The position numbers and the translations under genes are program-made. DNA of 64,000 bases from Cryptomeria japonica (Eukaryota > Streptophyta > Pinopsida > Cupressales > Cupressaceae): positions 165,149,521 through 165,213,520 of the forward strand of contig NC_081406.1 in NCBI RefSeq assembly GCF_030272615.1, in the 5' to 3' direction. Shown in pieces: positions 11,235 through 23,872 of the stretch; position 1 is the stretch's first letter; every line of letters begins with the position of its first letter. The notes under the pieces are model-generated. The model was not told the origin of the DNA and did no database searches. It worked only from the letters and a program-made list of their open reading frames with translations.

Positions 11235-13180
11235 GATAACAAAGAACTCCTGCATATATAAAGATATACATGAATTATATACAACTCTATGTCAAAGAAG
11301 AATCTATTTTACTAAATTAAAAAAAAAACATTTATAAATAGTAACATTTCTATGTTGTTGAATGAGATACACATGAAATATATAATATAACATTGAACTT
11401 AAAAAAATATACATGTACATACTATTGAATCTTGAAATATAAAATTTGCGCACAAAACTTAATAAAAACTTTCAATGAAACATCATAAATCTATTATATA
11501 TTCAATTTAATAAATTCATTTCTTGTAAAATGCATCAACTATTAAAATCAATATAAAATATTTGATACATAAGATCAATAAAGAAGTGAGAAATAAGATG
11601 ATCCTCCTTCTAGTGTTTTGAGATAATTGCCATCAATTCATATTACATTGATTAGTCTTCAGACAATCTTAAAAAACAACTAATGTCCCATGACTATAAA
11701 TGACATACTTAAAACATGTTATATTCTAAGTGGTTGTCATGTAAAGACAAAACACCAAAACTTTTGAAGAGTTAAGCATATTTCACCATTAAATTTCTCC
11801 CATAATCAAATCTATACAAGATTATAATTTACAAAACCTTCAAAAAATATTATTTTCTATAAATCGTTTATTATAAAACTCCGCAATCATTTGTTTTCAT
11901 ATATAATCTTTCTATAAAGTTTAAGATATCAATTCATACACAAATTCTCTTACAAAGTTGAATAAGAAATGAAACTCTTACATAAAAATCAACACAACAT
12001 GCCAACAATTAAAAACAAAATTAACCTTGCAATATTTACTTTTAAAATAATCAATTTCAACAATATTTTACACATGCATTTATAATTATCAACTAGAATA
12101 TTATTTTGACTAACATTCCAAATAAAATTCCTAACATACTATATGACCCTCATTCCTAAATTCCACTATCATACTTGCAAGCACTTAATTATTAAGTCAA
12201 TGAACAAACTACAACTCAATGAAGCTAAAAAAGTGATGCAAGCCTATTTTTAAATATCCCAATTCCTTTCGCTGACCTAATACTTTTAGTGGCAACCATT
12301 TTAAAATTTCGTATTAATCAAAGAGAATATTTTAGGGAAAAAATGCAGTGTTGGCACTTTATGAAAATAAAGGTTTTTAAGACTCTAGAGACTTGTTCAT
12401 CACAATATTTTATTGTTTAATATGCAAAATTTTGAAAGATTTTGATATGTACAAACAAATTAAATTTTTCATATAATTAGAGGTGAAATCAATTTTGAAT
12501 TCTACCTCAATGATTGAGGGGATCTTACAATTTTGACTTTAAATATAGCTTGATTTAAACTCTTTCATAAATAAACTAAAATAGAAGCTATAAAGAACTA
12601 ATAAATTCTAGCAATATATGTGTATGCAAGAAAGCATAAAAAATCAATAAAGGACTTAAACTATGAATTTCAAACCACTATGCTATGCATAAGTACCACC
12701 TTTAGATTGATTTAAAGGATAATGTATAAAAGATGAAAGACAATAGTATCTCAGGAAGAAAACTCTTGTTGTAGCTAAAGGTTGATGGCTTCAAGATGGA
12801 TTTGTGACCAAGATAGGATGTAAGGTGCTTAAATTGGCAACATAACATTGCATTACAAGAGTTCTTGAAAATAGCTCATATAATGATTTATTTATAGTCA
12901 TGAAGGATAGAGGATTAAAGACTAAGATTGTTTTGAGAGATCAATGGAGTAGATTGATTGAAAGGATTGTGTGCACTAGAAGCTTCCAAGTGGCAACTTA
13001 TGTTTGGTGCACATGAGGAGTTCATGATCCAAGAAATTTTTGAGGAAAAGGTCTTCTTAGGGGCGTATACACCAAGATGTTGTAAAAAAAGGTAGCCAAA
13101 TGACCAAAAAAAGATAAACACGAGTGCGTTATTGGGAAATTCATTTAACTCAATTGAGGTCTTTTTTGTAGTGATTTTTT
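11235..13180. other. Non-coding AT-rich interior of the DNA transposon
   Basis: Only short, unsupported open frames are present. The start includes the putative 5' leader of the accessory gene; a CAG at about 11253 could be a leader splice acceptor. I see no other structure. Confidence 0.5.
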
Positions 13181-13425
13181 CTTATACTATCCTAGGCTTG
13201 TTTACACTATCGTAGGTTCATTAGGACTATCCTAGGTTCATTAGGATTGTCCCAAGTTCATTATGGCTTTCTTAGGCTCATTAGGACTTTCTTAGGTTCA
13301 TTAAGACTACCCTACATTCATTAGGATCATTTGAGGCTCATTGGGACTATCATATGTTCATTGTGATTGTCCTAGGTTCATTAATTTAATTCGTGTGTTC
13401 ATTAGGACTATCTCACATTCTCAAA
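13181..13425. repeat. Minisatellite, about 21-bp unit
   Basis: About eleven degenerate copies of TAGGTTCATTAGGACTATCC lie head to tail, with individual copies differing at several positions. It lies inside the DNA transposon, distal to the accessory gene. Confidence 0.8.
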
Positions 13426-14477
13426 TAGCATCAACTAATATCTTAAATTAACTATTTAAAAAAAAAATAGCTCCTTAACAATTTAATATTATATACAATC
13501 GAATATGATTTCAACTTCAAACCTTGTGCACCTTTTAAAACCAAAAGATGTTGTTAAAACCATTCTTCTAATATTAGCTTAATCATAACATAATCTAATA
13601 AATCTTCCTCAAAATATCTACCAACTTCAAATCATATATCAAATCTTTTATAATATAAATTACATTCTAGATATACCAATATACTTCTAAAGATATTCAA
13701 AATACTTCTTGGGAGTTATATTTTTCAAATCTTTGGGATGTATATATAATTAGCACCCCATTTAGAAAACTCATTATCAATCAACATTATAAATCAAGAA
13801 TATTTTTTATTTTGTATTAATGAATTATATATTTGGCATATTAGCTTCCTTTATGAACCTATGTAAACCAAACTCCAATTTTAGTAACTTATCTAGCTTT
13901 GCTCTAAAATTGTGTCCATAATTGATCCTTTCATACCATCACATGACATAATAGGACCATAATAGGACCTTTATGCCATGACATGGCATAAACCTAAGCC
14001 TAAACTTTCATATCTAAAATTTGAAGAGTAATGTTAATTACTTTTAAGGTTATACTAATTTAGTGGTAACTTTTGTATTGCCTAATGAGGATTAAGAACA
14101 ATTTAGGTACATATGTTTGGTTTTATTTCAATTCCATTTTTGAACGTTTTTGTTTTTGTTTCCATTTTATTTTCAATTTTTTGTTTGTGTCGATTTTGTT
14201 TTGTTAATTATCTAGGTTTGGTTTTGGTTTCTAAATTTGTTGATTACGGTTTAGGGTTAACTGTTCAAAAATATTTTTAGATCAAAATCAAGAATTTACA
14301 AATATAAAAAATAATTTATTTATATGCTACTATAAAAAAAAACTAAAATAATAATAAAAAAAACTAAATAATACATAAAAAAACAAGAAAAATATACAAG
14401 AAAATTATGAAATGTGAAAATAGATGACTAAATGTGTACCTAGGATAGTGGTGGAGGCTTGAAGTGGAAACCACAAC
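13426..14477. other. Non-coding AT-rich stretch of the DNA transposon
   Basis: No supported coding sequence. It holds runs of A and T and a TTTTGTTTTTGTTT-rich segment (about 14120-14260). Confidence 0.5.
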
Positions 14478-14696
14478 ACGGGGGCCCGTTTTTGATCTCT
14501 TCTTGTCAACTTACTGTCATAGTGAAAATGAAAAATTGTCCAAAAAAATGGTAAAAATAGAATTTAAAAACGGGGGCCCGTTTTGTGACAAAACGGGGGC
14601 CCATTTTATTTAGCTTCAGCACCCCGTGACCTTTTGGCTTGGGAGGCCGAACCATTAACAGGCCCCCGTTTTTGAAAACGGGGGCCCGTTTTGTGG
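14478..14696. repeat. Right subterminal GGGCCC palindrome array
   Basis: Four copies of an ACGGGGGCCCGTTTT core, one preceded by its inverted partner GGCCCCCGTTTTTG, mirror the array at 4866-5110. Confidence 0.75.
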
Positions 14697-14737
14697 AGCA
14701 CGTTTTCCAATGCGTAGACTTCCGTGAATTTGTGACT

Positions 14738-14756
14738 CATTAGCTTGCACATACCC
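14738..14756 (-). repeat. Right terminal inverted repeat of the DNA transposon
   Basis: The reverse complement starts GGGTATGTGCAAGCTAATG. The following 20 bp (AGTCACAAATTCACGGAAGTC) align with the matching end of the 1151-bp derivative, including CGGAAGTC. Confidence 0.75.
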
Positions 14757-15050
14757 AGTGTCATCTTCACAAGTCTTGGAAGAGGAGTTCACTTACCTTT
14801 CTTGATACATTTGCATATTCATAATCTTTTTCTCTAATCTATCTATTATTTCGATTATATTTATTTCATCTCCATCATTTTATTTTCTCCATTGCTACCA
14901 TCTGGGTTGTCCATGGAGGTGGAAACACTAAAGTGGGGGTCTGACTCAGGTAGACTCCAATGGACAACCCCTAATATTTATTTTCTTGTTTGTGTGCAGG
15001 TTCATAATTGTAGGAAATTTATCATCTTGCATGAGGCTTCAATTATAGAC
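14757..15050 (+). mobile_element. LTR of the host gypsy element, right part
   Basis: The LTR split at 4085 resumes here, after the AGT duplication. A segment with GGAGGTGGAAA...GGGGGTCTGACTCAGG (about 14913-14950) resembles one in the gypsy-type solo LTR at about 48061-48095, which supports a retroelement origin. The 3' limit is not defined. Confidence 0.4.
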
Positions 15051-16349
15051 CAATTGTGAGTTTTACCTCACTCATTTTACTTAATGTCAACATTTTGCAT
15101 TTCATGTTGGTAACTTAGTTTATCAATATTCATGTTTACTTAACATTTTAATCACGTATGTCACTCTCATATGGATTATGTACTATGTCTGTATAGGATG
15201 ACAACATGCCACACTAGTGTCTTGGTTCTGCATGCTCATCCTGAAGACATAGACTAAGCAGGATGATTCGATAGCTCCATTTATGGTTTGATAGTTTAGT
15301 TTTGCAATTGTATCCCCTGGCTCACCTTTAGCGCCAATTTAAGTGAGGTAGCAATGGATAGGTTTGTTACTTGAGGGTAAGAAATCTCCTCCTCTACAAG
15401 AATAATATTCAATTTGTTACTCCTAAGAAGGCTAAATAGTGGAGAGGTTTTTATCTACATGACTTTCTCTTTGCTAAATTCCTTGTTACACCATTTGAGT
15501 TTAAGGTTCTTGGAAGTATTCGAAAGGAATGGGAGCATATGATGAATTTTTTCAAAGGTGATTATTAAATTGGAAATGGTTGTAGTAATATTTGTATCTA
15601 CATATCAATATGGTAGAATATTCAATAAAAAGTAAACCTTTGAAACTTATTCAAGAATTTTTTAATAGAACAATGAAGGGAAATATTAGCACCGTCTCAA
15701 TTAAAAATTTGAGCTTCCTACCTCACAAAATAGAACATTATCCATATTGCATATAACTTGTTGGAACCTTCAATTCCCTATACAAATTAGTTTTAATTTA
15801 AAATTATATTTTAATTTAGAGTGATGAGATAAAATTACTCTTGGGAAAGTTAACCCTAGAAAGGTTTATCACACCCTTAACTCCCCCTTGGATCTTATAT
15901 GTCACATTAAAGAAACTACAACCTATCCATTAACCATTCTCAGTGGTCTAAATCCTTTTTGTGTCATTGGTCTCCTACCATTGAGTCTAAAAAATCTATT
16001 TTTAACAGGCTTCTTTAGGTGAAAAGACTTGCTATTAGTAATAATAACATTAATTGTTGTACTATCTATAACAATCCTAAATTTTGTTGAGCATTTATTT
16101 CTTGATTTTTTTTTCTAAGGGTGTTTGAACAATTTTGCTAGTAAATTTTGTGGATGGGACACATCAAATACCTTTTCTTAGCATGAAGTCTTATTTGGCT
16201 ATATGAAAGGTTTAAAAGTTGTTTATAACATCGTTTTTATTGTTTTTATGACTGAAGTTATATGGTTTTGTGACAAAAGAAGAATGAATAATTATTTTCA
16301 GAGAAGAGGAGATATATTATTGAGTCTTATAAGAGATTCATGCACTTTA
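15051..16349. other. No recognisable feature
   Basis: AT-rich sequence without a supported ORF. The last about 60 bases (16290-16349) stay open in the frame that continues beyond the retroelement array at 25322. Confidence 0.4.
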
Positions 16350-16354
16350 ATGTG

Positions 16355-17807
16355 TGGTGTAGCAGCACCCATGGTGTAAGGCAAATATATGGTCAAAGTC
16401 ATCATTTGAAATATAATTGATATTTTAAGGTCATTTATAATGTATTTGAATCCATTTGGAATGATTTGTAAGGCTTGGAAGCCTAAAAATGTAAGCAAGT
16501 CTTGATTATGTCCTAGTTGTCCATATAGGCCCTTATAGGTCAAGATGGTCAAAATTGTATAAAAGGCCATGAGAAGGCTATCAAGTATGTAAAAGGTATT
16601 AAATAGATTATTTGGACATGTTTAGGGGGTTTTTACAATTTGGAGAATCATTAGGAAAAAGTGTCAAAGTTGCAAGAAAATTGCAAAAGTGTAACATTTG
16701 CAAAAATGTAAAAGTGCAAAAATTGCACATAAAGTTGTAAAAGGGAAGATGAAGGATCATAAAGGTAGTTGGAAGGTTTATAACTACCAAAGAGTCTATA
16801 AATATGTTGTATTGGTCAAACCAAATCATTTTTGGAAGAAAGGGAAGAAAGGGAAGAAAGGAGAACATTTTGGATACATTTTGGTGCATTCTACTATTGT
16901 TATTTTGATTGGCTTTCCAGTTTTTATGTTGGTTCCAGACCTTGTACAACCATGTATAGCCTAGAAACATTTGTATATGTATAATGGATAGTGATATATG
17001 TTAATTAACTTTCTTTTACTTTTGGTTTGGAGTTATTATGTTTAGAAATGAAGAAGATATGGAAGTAATGGTGAAAGTTGTTAATTGCAAATTTGATACT
17101 TCCTGAGAACAATCACATTGCAGCATACGGTATGAACTCATATGAGTTTATTAAGACTTATAAATAAACTCATTGGAAAGATATGTGAATAATATTTATT
17201 TTCCCTTTGGTTTGAGGCATTTTGGTTTTTATTTGTGGAAGTTATGAAGGTTTTTGTGAAAACTGGTTTTAAACTGTCTTAAATGGAGTTGCTGGAAAGG
17301 GTTTGTACTTATCTTGTGATTTCACAATTGGAAAAATTAATGACTTGCATATTATGAAAGGAAACTCAGAGGGATTTCATTTGAGTATGGTATTATTTTT
17401 TTTTGGTTAAGTATTTGTTGTGAAATATGATGCCCTAGCAGGTAGCAAGCATACATTTTCCAGATTTATGAGAGTCAAAATTGGTCTCAGTGTAGAGATG
17501 ATAGCATTTTATTGCACCGTTGGATCTTTATGAATTTTGGATATGTTGTTTATAAGAAATTTATTCAAGGTCTGAATGAAGGGATTGAGATGTTTAGGTT
17601 TTTATAAAAAGTTATAGACCTCTGTGTATAGGTCTATCCAAAGGGGCAGCAAGTTGGCAAGTTTGATACCTAGATTAAGTTTTCTTGATTGATTGATTGT
17701 TGAAGAATGATGAAATATGCCTCTAATGAATTGTTATCATGATTAAAATTTGGGTGTATCAACATGATCCTAGAGTTGTGATTGGTTTTTCATGATGCTC
17801 TGCATCA
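16355..17807 (+). repeat. LTR 1 of the array
   Basis: 1453 bp, starting TGGTGTAGCAGCACCC and ending GCTCTGCATCA. It shares the start variant TGGTGTAG with LTR 5. Confidence 0.85.
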
Positions 17808-18259
17808 AATTGGTATCAGAGCTAGAAGAGCTTGAGTGTGTGGGTAGAGCGCCGAAGGAGGCAATCTACACCAGGAGCTAGCCCATGAGATTGTTTATTT
17901 GATTCTTGTGATTAAAGTTTCTTGGTTGTAGGTTTGGTGTAGGTTCAGTCAACTTCAAGTAGGTGGACAGGAAGGTCTACCAAAGGGGGCCATAGGTGAT
18001 GGTCCAAAGGACCTGAGAAGGAGGTCCAGTGTGTCGCCAAGAGTCTTGGGGAGAGAGGCAAGAGAGGACTCCCAGGTGAGGGATAGAAGTTGTTGGGTGT
18101 TTGTAGAAGCTTGGAGGAGTGGAATTTAGATAAGAGATGCACCATTGGAAGCAACCAGTATAAACTCCATTGATAGGAGTCTTGATTGAAGCAGAATGTA
18201 GCAGAGGCATCATGTTACTCATTTCCAAGAGACTTGGAAATCTTTCAGGGCCGGTAGTA
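17808..18259 (+). repeat. Internal domain 1 of the array, with PBS
   Basis: 452 bp. The PBS TGGTATCAGAGC is at 17811-17822, three bases after the LTR. The rest is G-rich and non-coding, with short frames broken differently in each copy. Confidence 0.8.
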
Positions 18260-19626
18260 TGGTGCAGGAGCACCCATGGTGTAAGGCAAATATATGGTCA
18301 AACTCATCATTTGAAATATAATTGATATTTGAAGGTCATTTATAGTGTATTTGAATCCATTTGGAATGATTTGTAAGGCTTGGAAGCCTAAAAATGTAAG
18401 CAAGTCCTGATTATGTCCTAGTTGTCCATATAGGCCCTTATAGGTAAAGATGGTCAAAATTGTATAAAAGGCCATGAGAAGGCTATCAAGTATGTAAAAG
18501 GTATTAAATAGATTATTTGGACATGTTTAGGGGGTTTTTACAATTTGGAGAATCATTAGGAAAAAGTGTCAAAGTTGCAAGAAAATTGCAAAAGTGCAAT
18601 ATTTGCAAAAATGTAAAAGTGCAAAAGTTGCACATAAAGTTGTAAAAGGGAAGATGAAGGGTCATAAAGGTAGTTGGATGGTTTATAACTATCAAAGAGT
18701 CTATAAATATGTTGTATTGGTCAAACCAAATCATTTTTGGAAGAAAGGGAAGAAAGGAGAACATTTTGGATACATTTTGGTGCATTCTACTATTGTTATT
18801 TTGAATGGCTTTCCAGTTTTTGTGTTGGTTCTAGGCCTTGTACGACCATGTATAGCCTATAAACCTTTTTATATGTATAATTTATAGTTAGATATGTTAA
18901 TTTAACTTATTTTCCTTTTGGTTTGGAGTTATTGTGTTTAGAAATGAAGAAGATATGGAAGTTTTGGTGAAAGTTGTTAATTGCAGATTTGATACTTCCT
19001 GAGAATAGTCACATTGCAGTGTATGGTATGAAATCATATGAGATTATTAAGACCTCTAAATAGACTCATTGGAGAGATATGTGAATCGTATTTCTTTTCC
19101 CTTTGGTTTGAGGCATTTTCGTTTTAATTTGTGGAAGTTATGAAGATTTTGGTGAAAACTAGTTTTAAACTGTCTTAAATGGAGTTGCTAGAAAGGGTTT
19201 GTACTTATCTTGTGATTTCACCATTGGGAAAATTAATGACTTGCATATTATGAAAGTGAGGCAGCAAGCATTCATTTTCCAGATTTATGACAGTCAAAAT
19301 TGATCTTGGTGTAGATATGATAACGATTTATTGCACCGTTGCATCTTTATGAATTTTGGATATTTTGTTTATAAGACAGTTATACAGGGTCTGACCGAAG
19401 GGATTGAGATGTTTAGTTCTTGTTAAAAAGTTATAGATGTCTGTGTATAGGTCTATCCAAAGGGGCAGCAAGTTGGCAACTTTGATACCTAGGTTAAGTT
19501 TTCTTGATTGATTGATTGTTGAAGAATGATGAAATATGCCTCTAATGAATTGTTATCATGATTAAAATTTGGGTGGATCAACATGATCCTAGAGTTGTGA
19601 TTGGTTTTTCATGATGCTCTGCATCC
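18260..19626 (+). repeat. LTR 2 of the array
   Basis: 1367 bp. It is shorter than the others through an internal deletion at about 19255 that removes the segment AGACTCAGAGGGATTTC and what follows in LTRs 1, 3, 4 and 5. Confidence 0.85.
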
Positions 19627-20078
19627 AATTGGTATCAAAGCTAGAAGAGCTTGAGTGTGTGGGTAGAGCGCTGAAGGAGGCAATCCACACCAGGACCTAG
19701 CCCATGAGATTATTTATTTGATTCTTGTAATTAAAGTTTCTTGGTTGTAGGTTTGGTGCAGGTTCACTCAACTGCAAGTGGGTGGATAGGAAGGTCTACC
19801 AGAGGGGGCCATAGGAGATGGTCCAAAGGGCCTGAGAAGGAGGTCTAGTGTGTCACCAAGAGTCTTGGGGAGAGAGGCAAGAGTGGACTCCCAGGTGAGG
19901 GACAAAAGTTGTTGGGTGTTTGTAGCAGCTTGCAGGAGTGGACTTCAGATGAGAGATGCAACATTGGAAGTAGCCAATATAAACTCCATTGATAGGAGTC
20001 TTGATTGAAGTAGAATGTAGCAGAGGCATCATGTTACTCATTTCCAAGAGACTTGGAAATCTTTCAAGGCTGGTAGTA
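19627..20078 (+). repeat. Internal domain 2 of the array, with PBS
   Basis: 452 bp. The PBS at 19630-19641 reads TGGTATCAAAGC, one G-to-A change from the consensus. Confidence 0.8.
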
Positions 20079-21522
20079 TGGTGCAGGAGCACCCATGGTG
20101 TAAAAAAAATATATGGTCAAAGTCATCAATTAAAATATAATTGATATTTGAAGGTCATTTATAATGTATTTGAATCCAATTGGAATGATTTGTAAGGCTT
20201 GGAAGCCTAAAAATGTAAGCAAGTCTTGATTATGTCCTAGTTGTCCATATAGGCCCTTATAGGTCAAGATGGTCAAAATTGTATAAAAGGCCATGAGAAG
20301 GATATCAAGTATGTAAAAGGTATTAAATACATTATTTGGACATGTTTAGGGCTTTTTTACAATTTGGAGAATCACTAGGAAAAAGTGTCAAAGTTGCAAG
20401 AAAATTGCAAAAGTGCAACATTTGCAAAAATGTAAAAGTGCAAAAATTGCACTTAAAGTTGTAAAAGGGAAGATGAAGGGTCATAAAGGTAGTTGGATGG
20501 TTTATAACTATCAAAGAGTATATAAATATATTGTATTGGTCAAACCAAATTATTTTTGGAAGAAAGGGAAGATAGGAGAACATTTTGGATACATTTTGGT
20601 GCATTCTACTATTGTTATTTTGATTGGCTTTCCAGTTTTTGTGTTGGTTCCAGGCCTTGTACGACCATCTATAGCATGGAAACCTTTGTATATATATAAT
20701 GGATAGTTATATATGTTAATTAAATTTATTTTCCTTTTGTTTTGGAGTTATTATGTTTAGAAATGAAGAAGATATGGAAGTTTTGGTGAAAGTTGTTAAT
20801 TGCAGATTTGATACTTCCTGAGAATAGTCACATTGCAGCGTATGGTATGAAATCATGTGAGATTATTAAGACCTCTAAATAGACTCATATGAAAGATATG
20901 TGAATCATAGTTCTTTTCCCTTTGGTTTGAGGCATTGTTGTTTTTATTTGTGGAAGTTATGAATATTTTGGTGAAAACTGGTTTTAAACTGTCCTAAATG
21001 GAGTTGCTGGAAAGGGTTTGTACTTATCTTGTGATTTCACCATTGGAAAAATTAATGATATGCATATTATGAAAGTAGACTCAGAGGGATTTCATTTGAG
21101 TATGGTACTGTTTTAGTTTGGTTAAGTATTTGTTGTGAAATATGATGCCCTAGCAGGCAGCAAGCATACATTTTCTAGATTTATGAGAGTCAAAATTGGT
21201 ATCGGTGCAGAGATGATAACGTTTTATTGCACCATTGGATCTTTATGAATTTTGGATATGTTGTTTATAAGATAGTTATTCAAGGTCTGAGAAAAGGGAT
21301 TGAGATTTTTAGTTCTTCTTAAAAATTTATAGACCTCTGTGTATAGGTCTATCCAAAGGGGCAGCAAGTTGGCAAGTTTGATACCTAGATTAAGTTTTCT
21401 TGATTGATTGATTGTTGAAGAATGATGAAATATGCCTCTAATGAATTGTTATCATGATTAAAATTTGAGTGGATCAACATGATCCTAGAGTTGTGATTGG
21501 TTTTTCATGATGCTCTACATCA
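20079..21522 (+). repeat. LTR 3 of the array
   Basis: 1444 bp, with the same ends as the other LTRs; it ends CTCTACATCA. Confidence 0.85.
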
Positions 21523-21974
21523 AATTGGTATTAGAGCTAGAAGAGCTTGAATGTGTGGGTAGAGCGCCGAAGGAGGCAAACCACACCAAGACCTAGCCCA
21601 TGAGATTGTTTATTTGATTCTTGTGATTAAAGTTTCTTGGTTGTAGGTTTGGTGCAGGTTCAATCAGCTGCAAGTAGGTGGAAAGGAATATCTACTAGAG
21701 GGGGTCATAGGAGATGGTCCAAAGGGCCTGAGAAGGAGGTCCAGTGTGTCACCAAGAGTCTTGTGGAGAGAGGCAAGAGAGGACTCCCAGGTGAGGGACA
21801 AAATTTGTTGGGTGTTTGTAGCAGCTTGGAGGAGTGAACTTTAGATAAGAGATGCACCATTGGAAGTAGCCAGTATAAACTCCATTGATAGGAGTCTTGA
21901 TTGAAGCAGAATGTAGCAGAGGCATCATGTTACTCATTTCCAAGAGACTTGGAATTCTTTCAAGGCCGGTAGTA
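21523..21974 (+). repeat. Internal domain 3 of the array, with PBS
   Basis: 452 bp. The PBS at 21526-21537 reads TGGTATTAGAGC, one C-to-T change. Confidence 0.8.
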
Positions 21975-23419
21975 TGGTGCAGGAGCACCCATGGAGTAAG
22001 GAAAATATATGGTCAAAGTCATCATTTGAAATATAATTGATATTTGAAGGTCATTTATAATGTATTTGAATTCATTTGGAATGATTTGTAAGACTTGGAA
22101 GCCTAAAAATGTAAGCAAGTCCTGATTATGTCCTAGTTGTCCATATAGGCCCTTATAGGTCAAGATGGTCAAAATTATATAAAAGGCCATGAGAAGGCTA
22201 TCAAGTATGTAAAAGGTATTAAATAGATTATTTGGACATGTTTAGGGGGTTTTTACAATTTGGAGAATCATTAGGAAAAACTATCAAAGTTGCAAGAAAA
22301 TTGCAAAAGTGCAACATTTTCAAAAATGTAAAAGTGCAAAAATTGCACATAAAGTTGTAAAAGGGAAGATGAAGGGTCATAAAGGTAGTTGGATGGTTTA
22401 TAACTACCAAAGAGTCTATAAATATGTTTTATTGGTCGAACCAAATCATTTTTGGAAGAAAGGGAAGAAAGGAGAACATTTTGGATACATTTTGGTGCAT
22501 TCTACTATTGTTATTTTGATTGGCTTTCTAGTTCTTGTGTTGGTTCCATGCCTTGTACGACCATGTATAGCCTGGAAAATTTTGTATATGTATAATTGAT
22601 AGTTATATATGTTAATTAAATTTATTTTCCTTTTGGTTTGGAGTTATTATGTTTAGAAATGAAGAAGATATGGAAGTTTTGGTGAAAGTTGTTAATTGCA
22701 GATTTGATACTTCCTGGGAATAGTCACATTGCAGCGTACGGTATGAACTCATATGAGATTATTAAGACCTATAAATAGACTCATTGGAAATATATTGATA
22801 TCATATTTCTTTTCCCTTTGGTTTGAGACATTTTTTATTTTATTTGTGGAAGTTATGAAGATTTTTGTGAAAACTGATTTTAAACTGTCTTAAATGGAGT
22901 TGCTGGAAAGGGTTTGTACTTATCTTGTGATTTCACCATTGGAAAAATTAATGACTTGCACATTATGAAAGTAGACTCAGAGGGATTTCATTTGAGTATG
23001 GTATTGTTTTATTTTGGTTAAGTATTTGTTGTGAAATATGATGTCCTAAGTAGGCAGCAAGCATACATTTTCCAAATTTATGACAGTCAAAATTGGTCTT
23101 GGTGCAGAGATGATAACATTTTATTGCACCATTGGATCTTTATGAATTTTCGATACATTGTTTATAAGATAGTTATTTAGGGTCAGACCGAAGGGATTGA
23201 GAGTTTGAGTTCTTGTTAAAATGTTATAGACCTCTGTATATAGGTCTATCCAAAGGGGCAGCAAGTTGGCAAGTTTGATACCTAGATTAAGTTTTCTTGA
23301 TTGATTGATTGTTGAAGAATGATGAAATATGCCTCGAATGAATTTTTATCATGATTAAAATTTGGGTGGACCAACATGATCCTATAGTTTTGGTTGGTTT
23401 TTCATGATGCTCTGCATCA
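21975..23419 (+). repeat. LTR 4 of the array
   Basis: 1445 bp, starting TGGTGCAGGAGCACCC and ending CTCTGCATCA. Confidence 0.85.
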
Positions 23420-23872
23420 AATTGGTATCAGAGCTAGAAGAGCTTGAGTGTGTGGGTAGAGTGCTGAAGGAGGCAATCCACACTAGGACCTAGCCCATGA
23501 GATTGTTTATTTGATTCTTGTGATTAAAGTTTCTTGGTTGTAGGTTTGGTGCAGGTTCACTCAGCTACAAGTGGGTGGACAGGAAGGTCTACTATAGGGG
23601 GCCATAGGAGATGGTCCAAAGGGCCTGAGAAGGAGGTCTAGTGTGTCGCCAAGTGTCTTTGGGAGAGAGGCAAGAGAGGACTCCCAAGTGAGGGACAAAA
23701 GTTGTTGGGTGTTTGTAGCAGCTTGGAGGAGTGGACTTCAGATGAGAGATGCACCATTTGGAAGCAGCCAGTATAAACTCCACTGATAAGAATCTTGATT
23801 GAAGCAGAATGTAGCAGAGGCATCATGTTACTCATTTCCAAGAGACTTGGAAATCTTTCAAGACCGGTAGTA
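23420..23872 (+). repeat. Internal domain 4 of the array, with PBS
   Basis: 453 bp. An intact PBS TGGTATCAGAGC is at 23423-23434. Confidence 0.8.

Larger units (their letters stand above)
4086..14756 (+). mobile_element. Two-gene DNA transposon, 10.67 kb, GGGT termini
   Basis: The left end is GGGTCAGTGCAAGAAG (from 4086). The right end, reverse-complemented, is GGGTATGTGCAAGCTAATG (from 14756). An AGT triplet flanks both ends. Inside are a DDE-type transposase gene on plus, a convergent seven-exon gene on minus, and GGGCCC-rich palindrome arrays inboard of both ends. A 1151-bp relative at 28094-29244 carries the same two ends, which fixes the boundaries independently. The superfamily cannot be settled by eye: a 3-4 bp duplication would fit groups such as Academ or Sola, but the GGGT end and the accessory gene are not ones I can match. 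Three in-frame stops show that this copy is dead. Confidence 0.8.

Noticed and set aside
11047-11337. Glycine-rich plus-strand ORF
   Set aside because: It is the mirror of the polyproline N-terminus of the accessory gene.
17811-17822. TGGTATCAGAGC as part of a tRNA gene
   Set aside because: It recurs right after LTR ends in the array, at 32845 and at 38185; no cloverleaf surrounds it. It is a primer-binding site.
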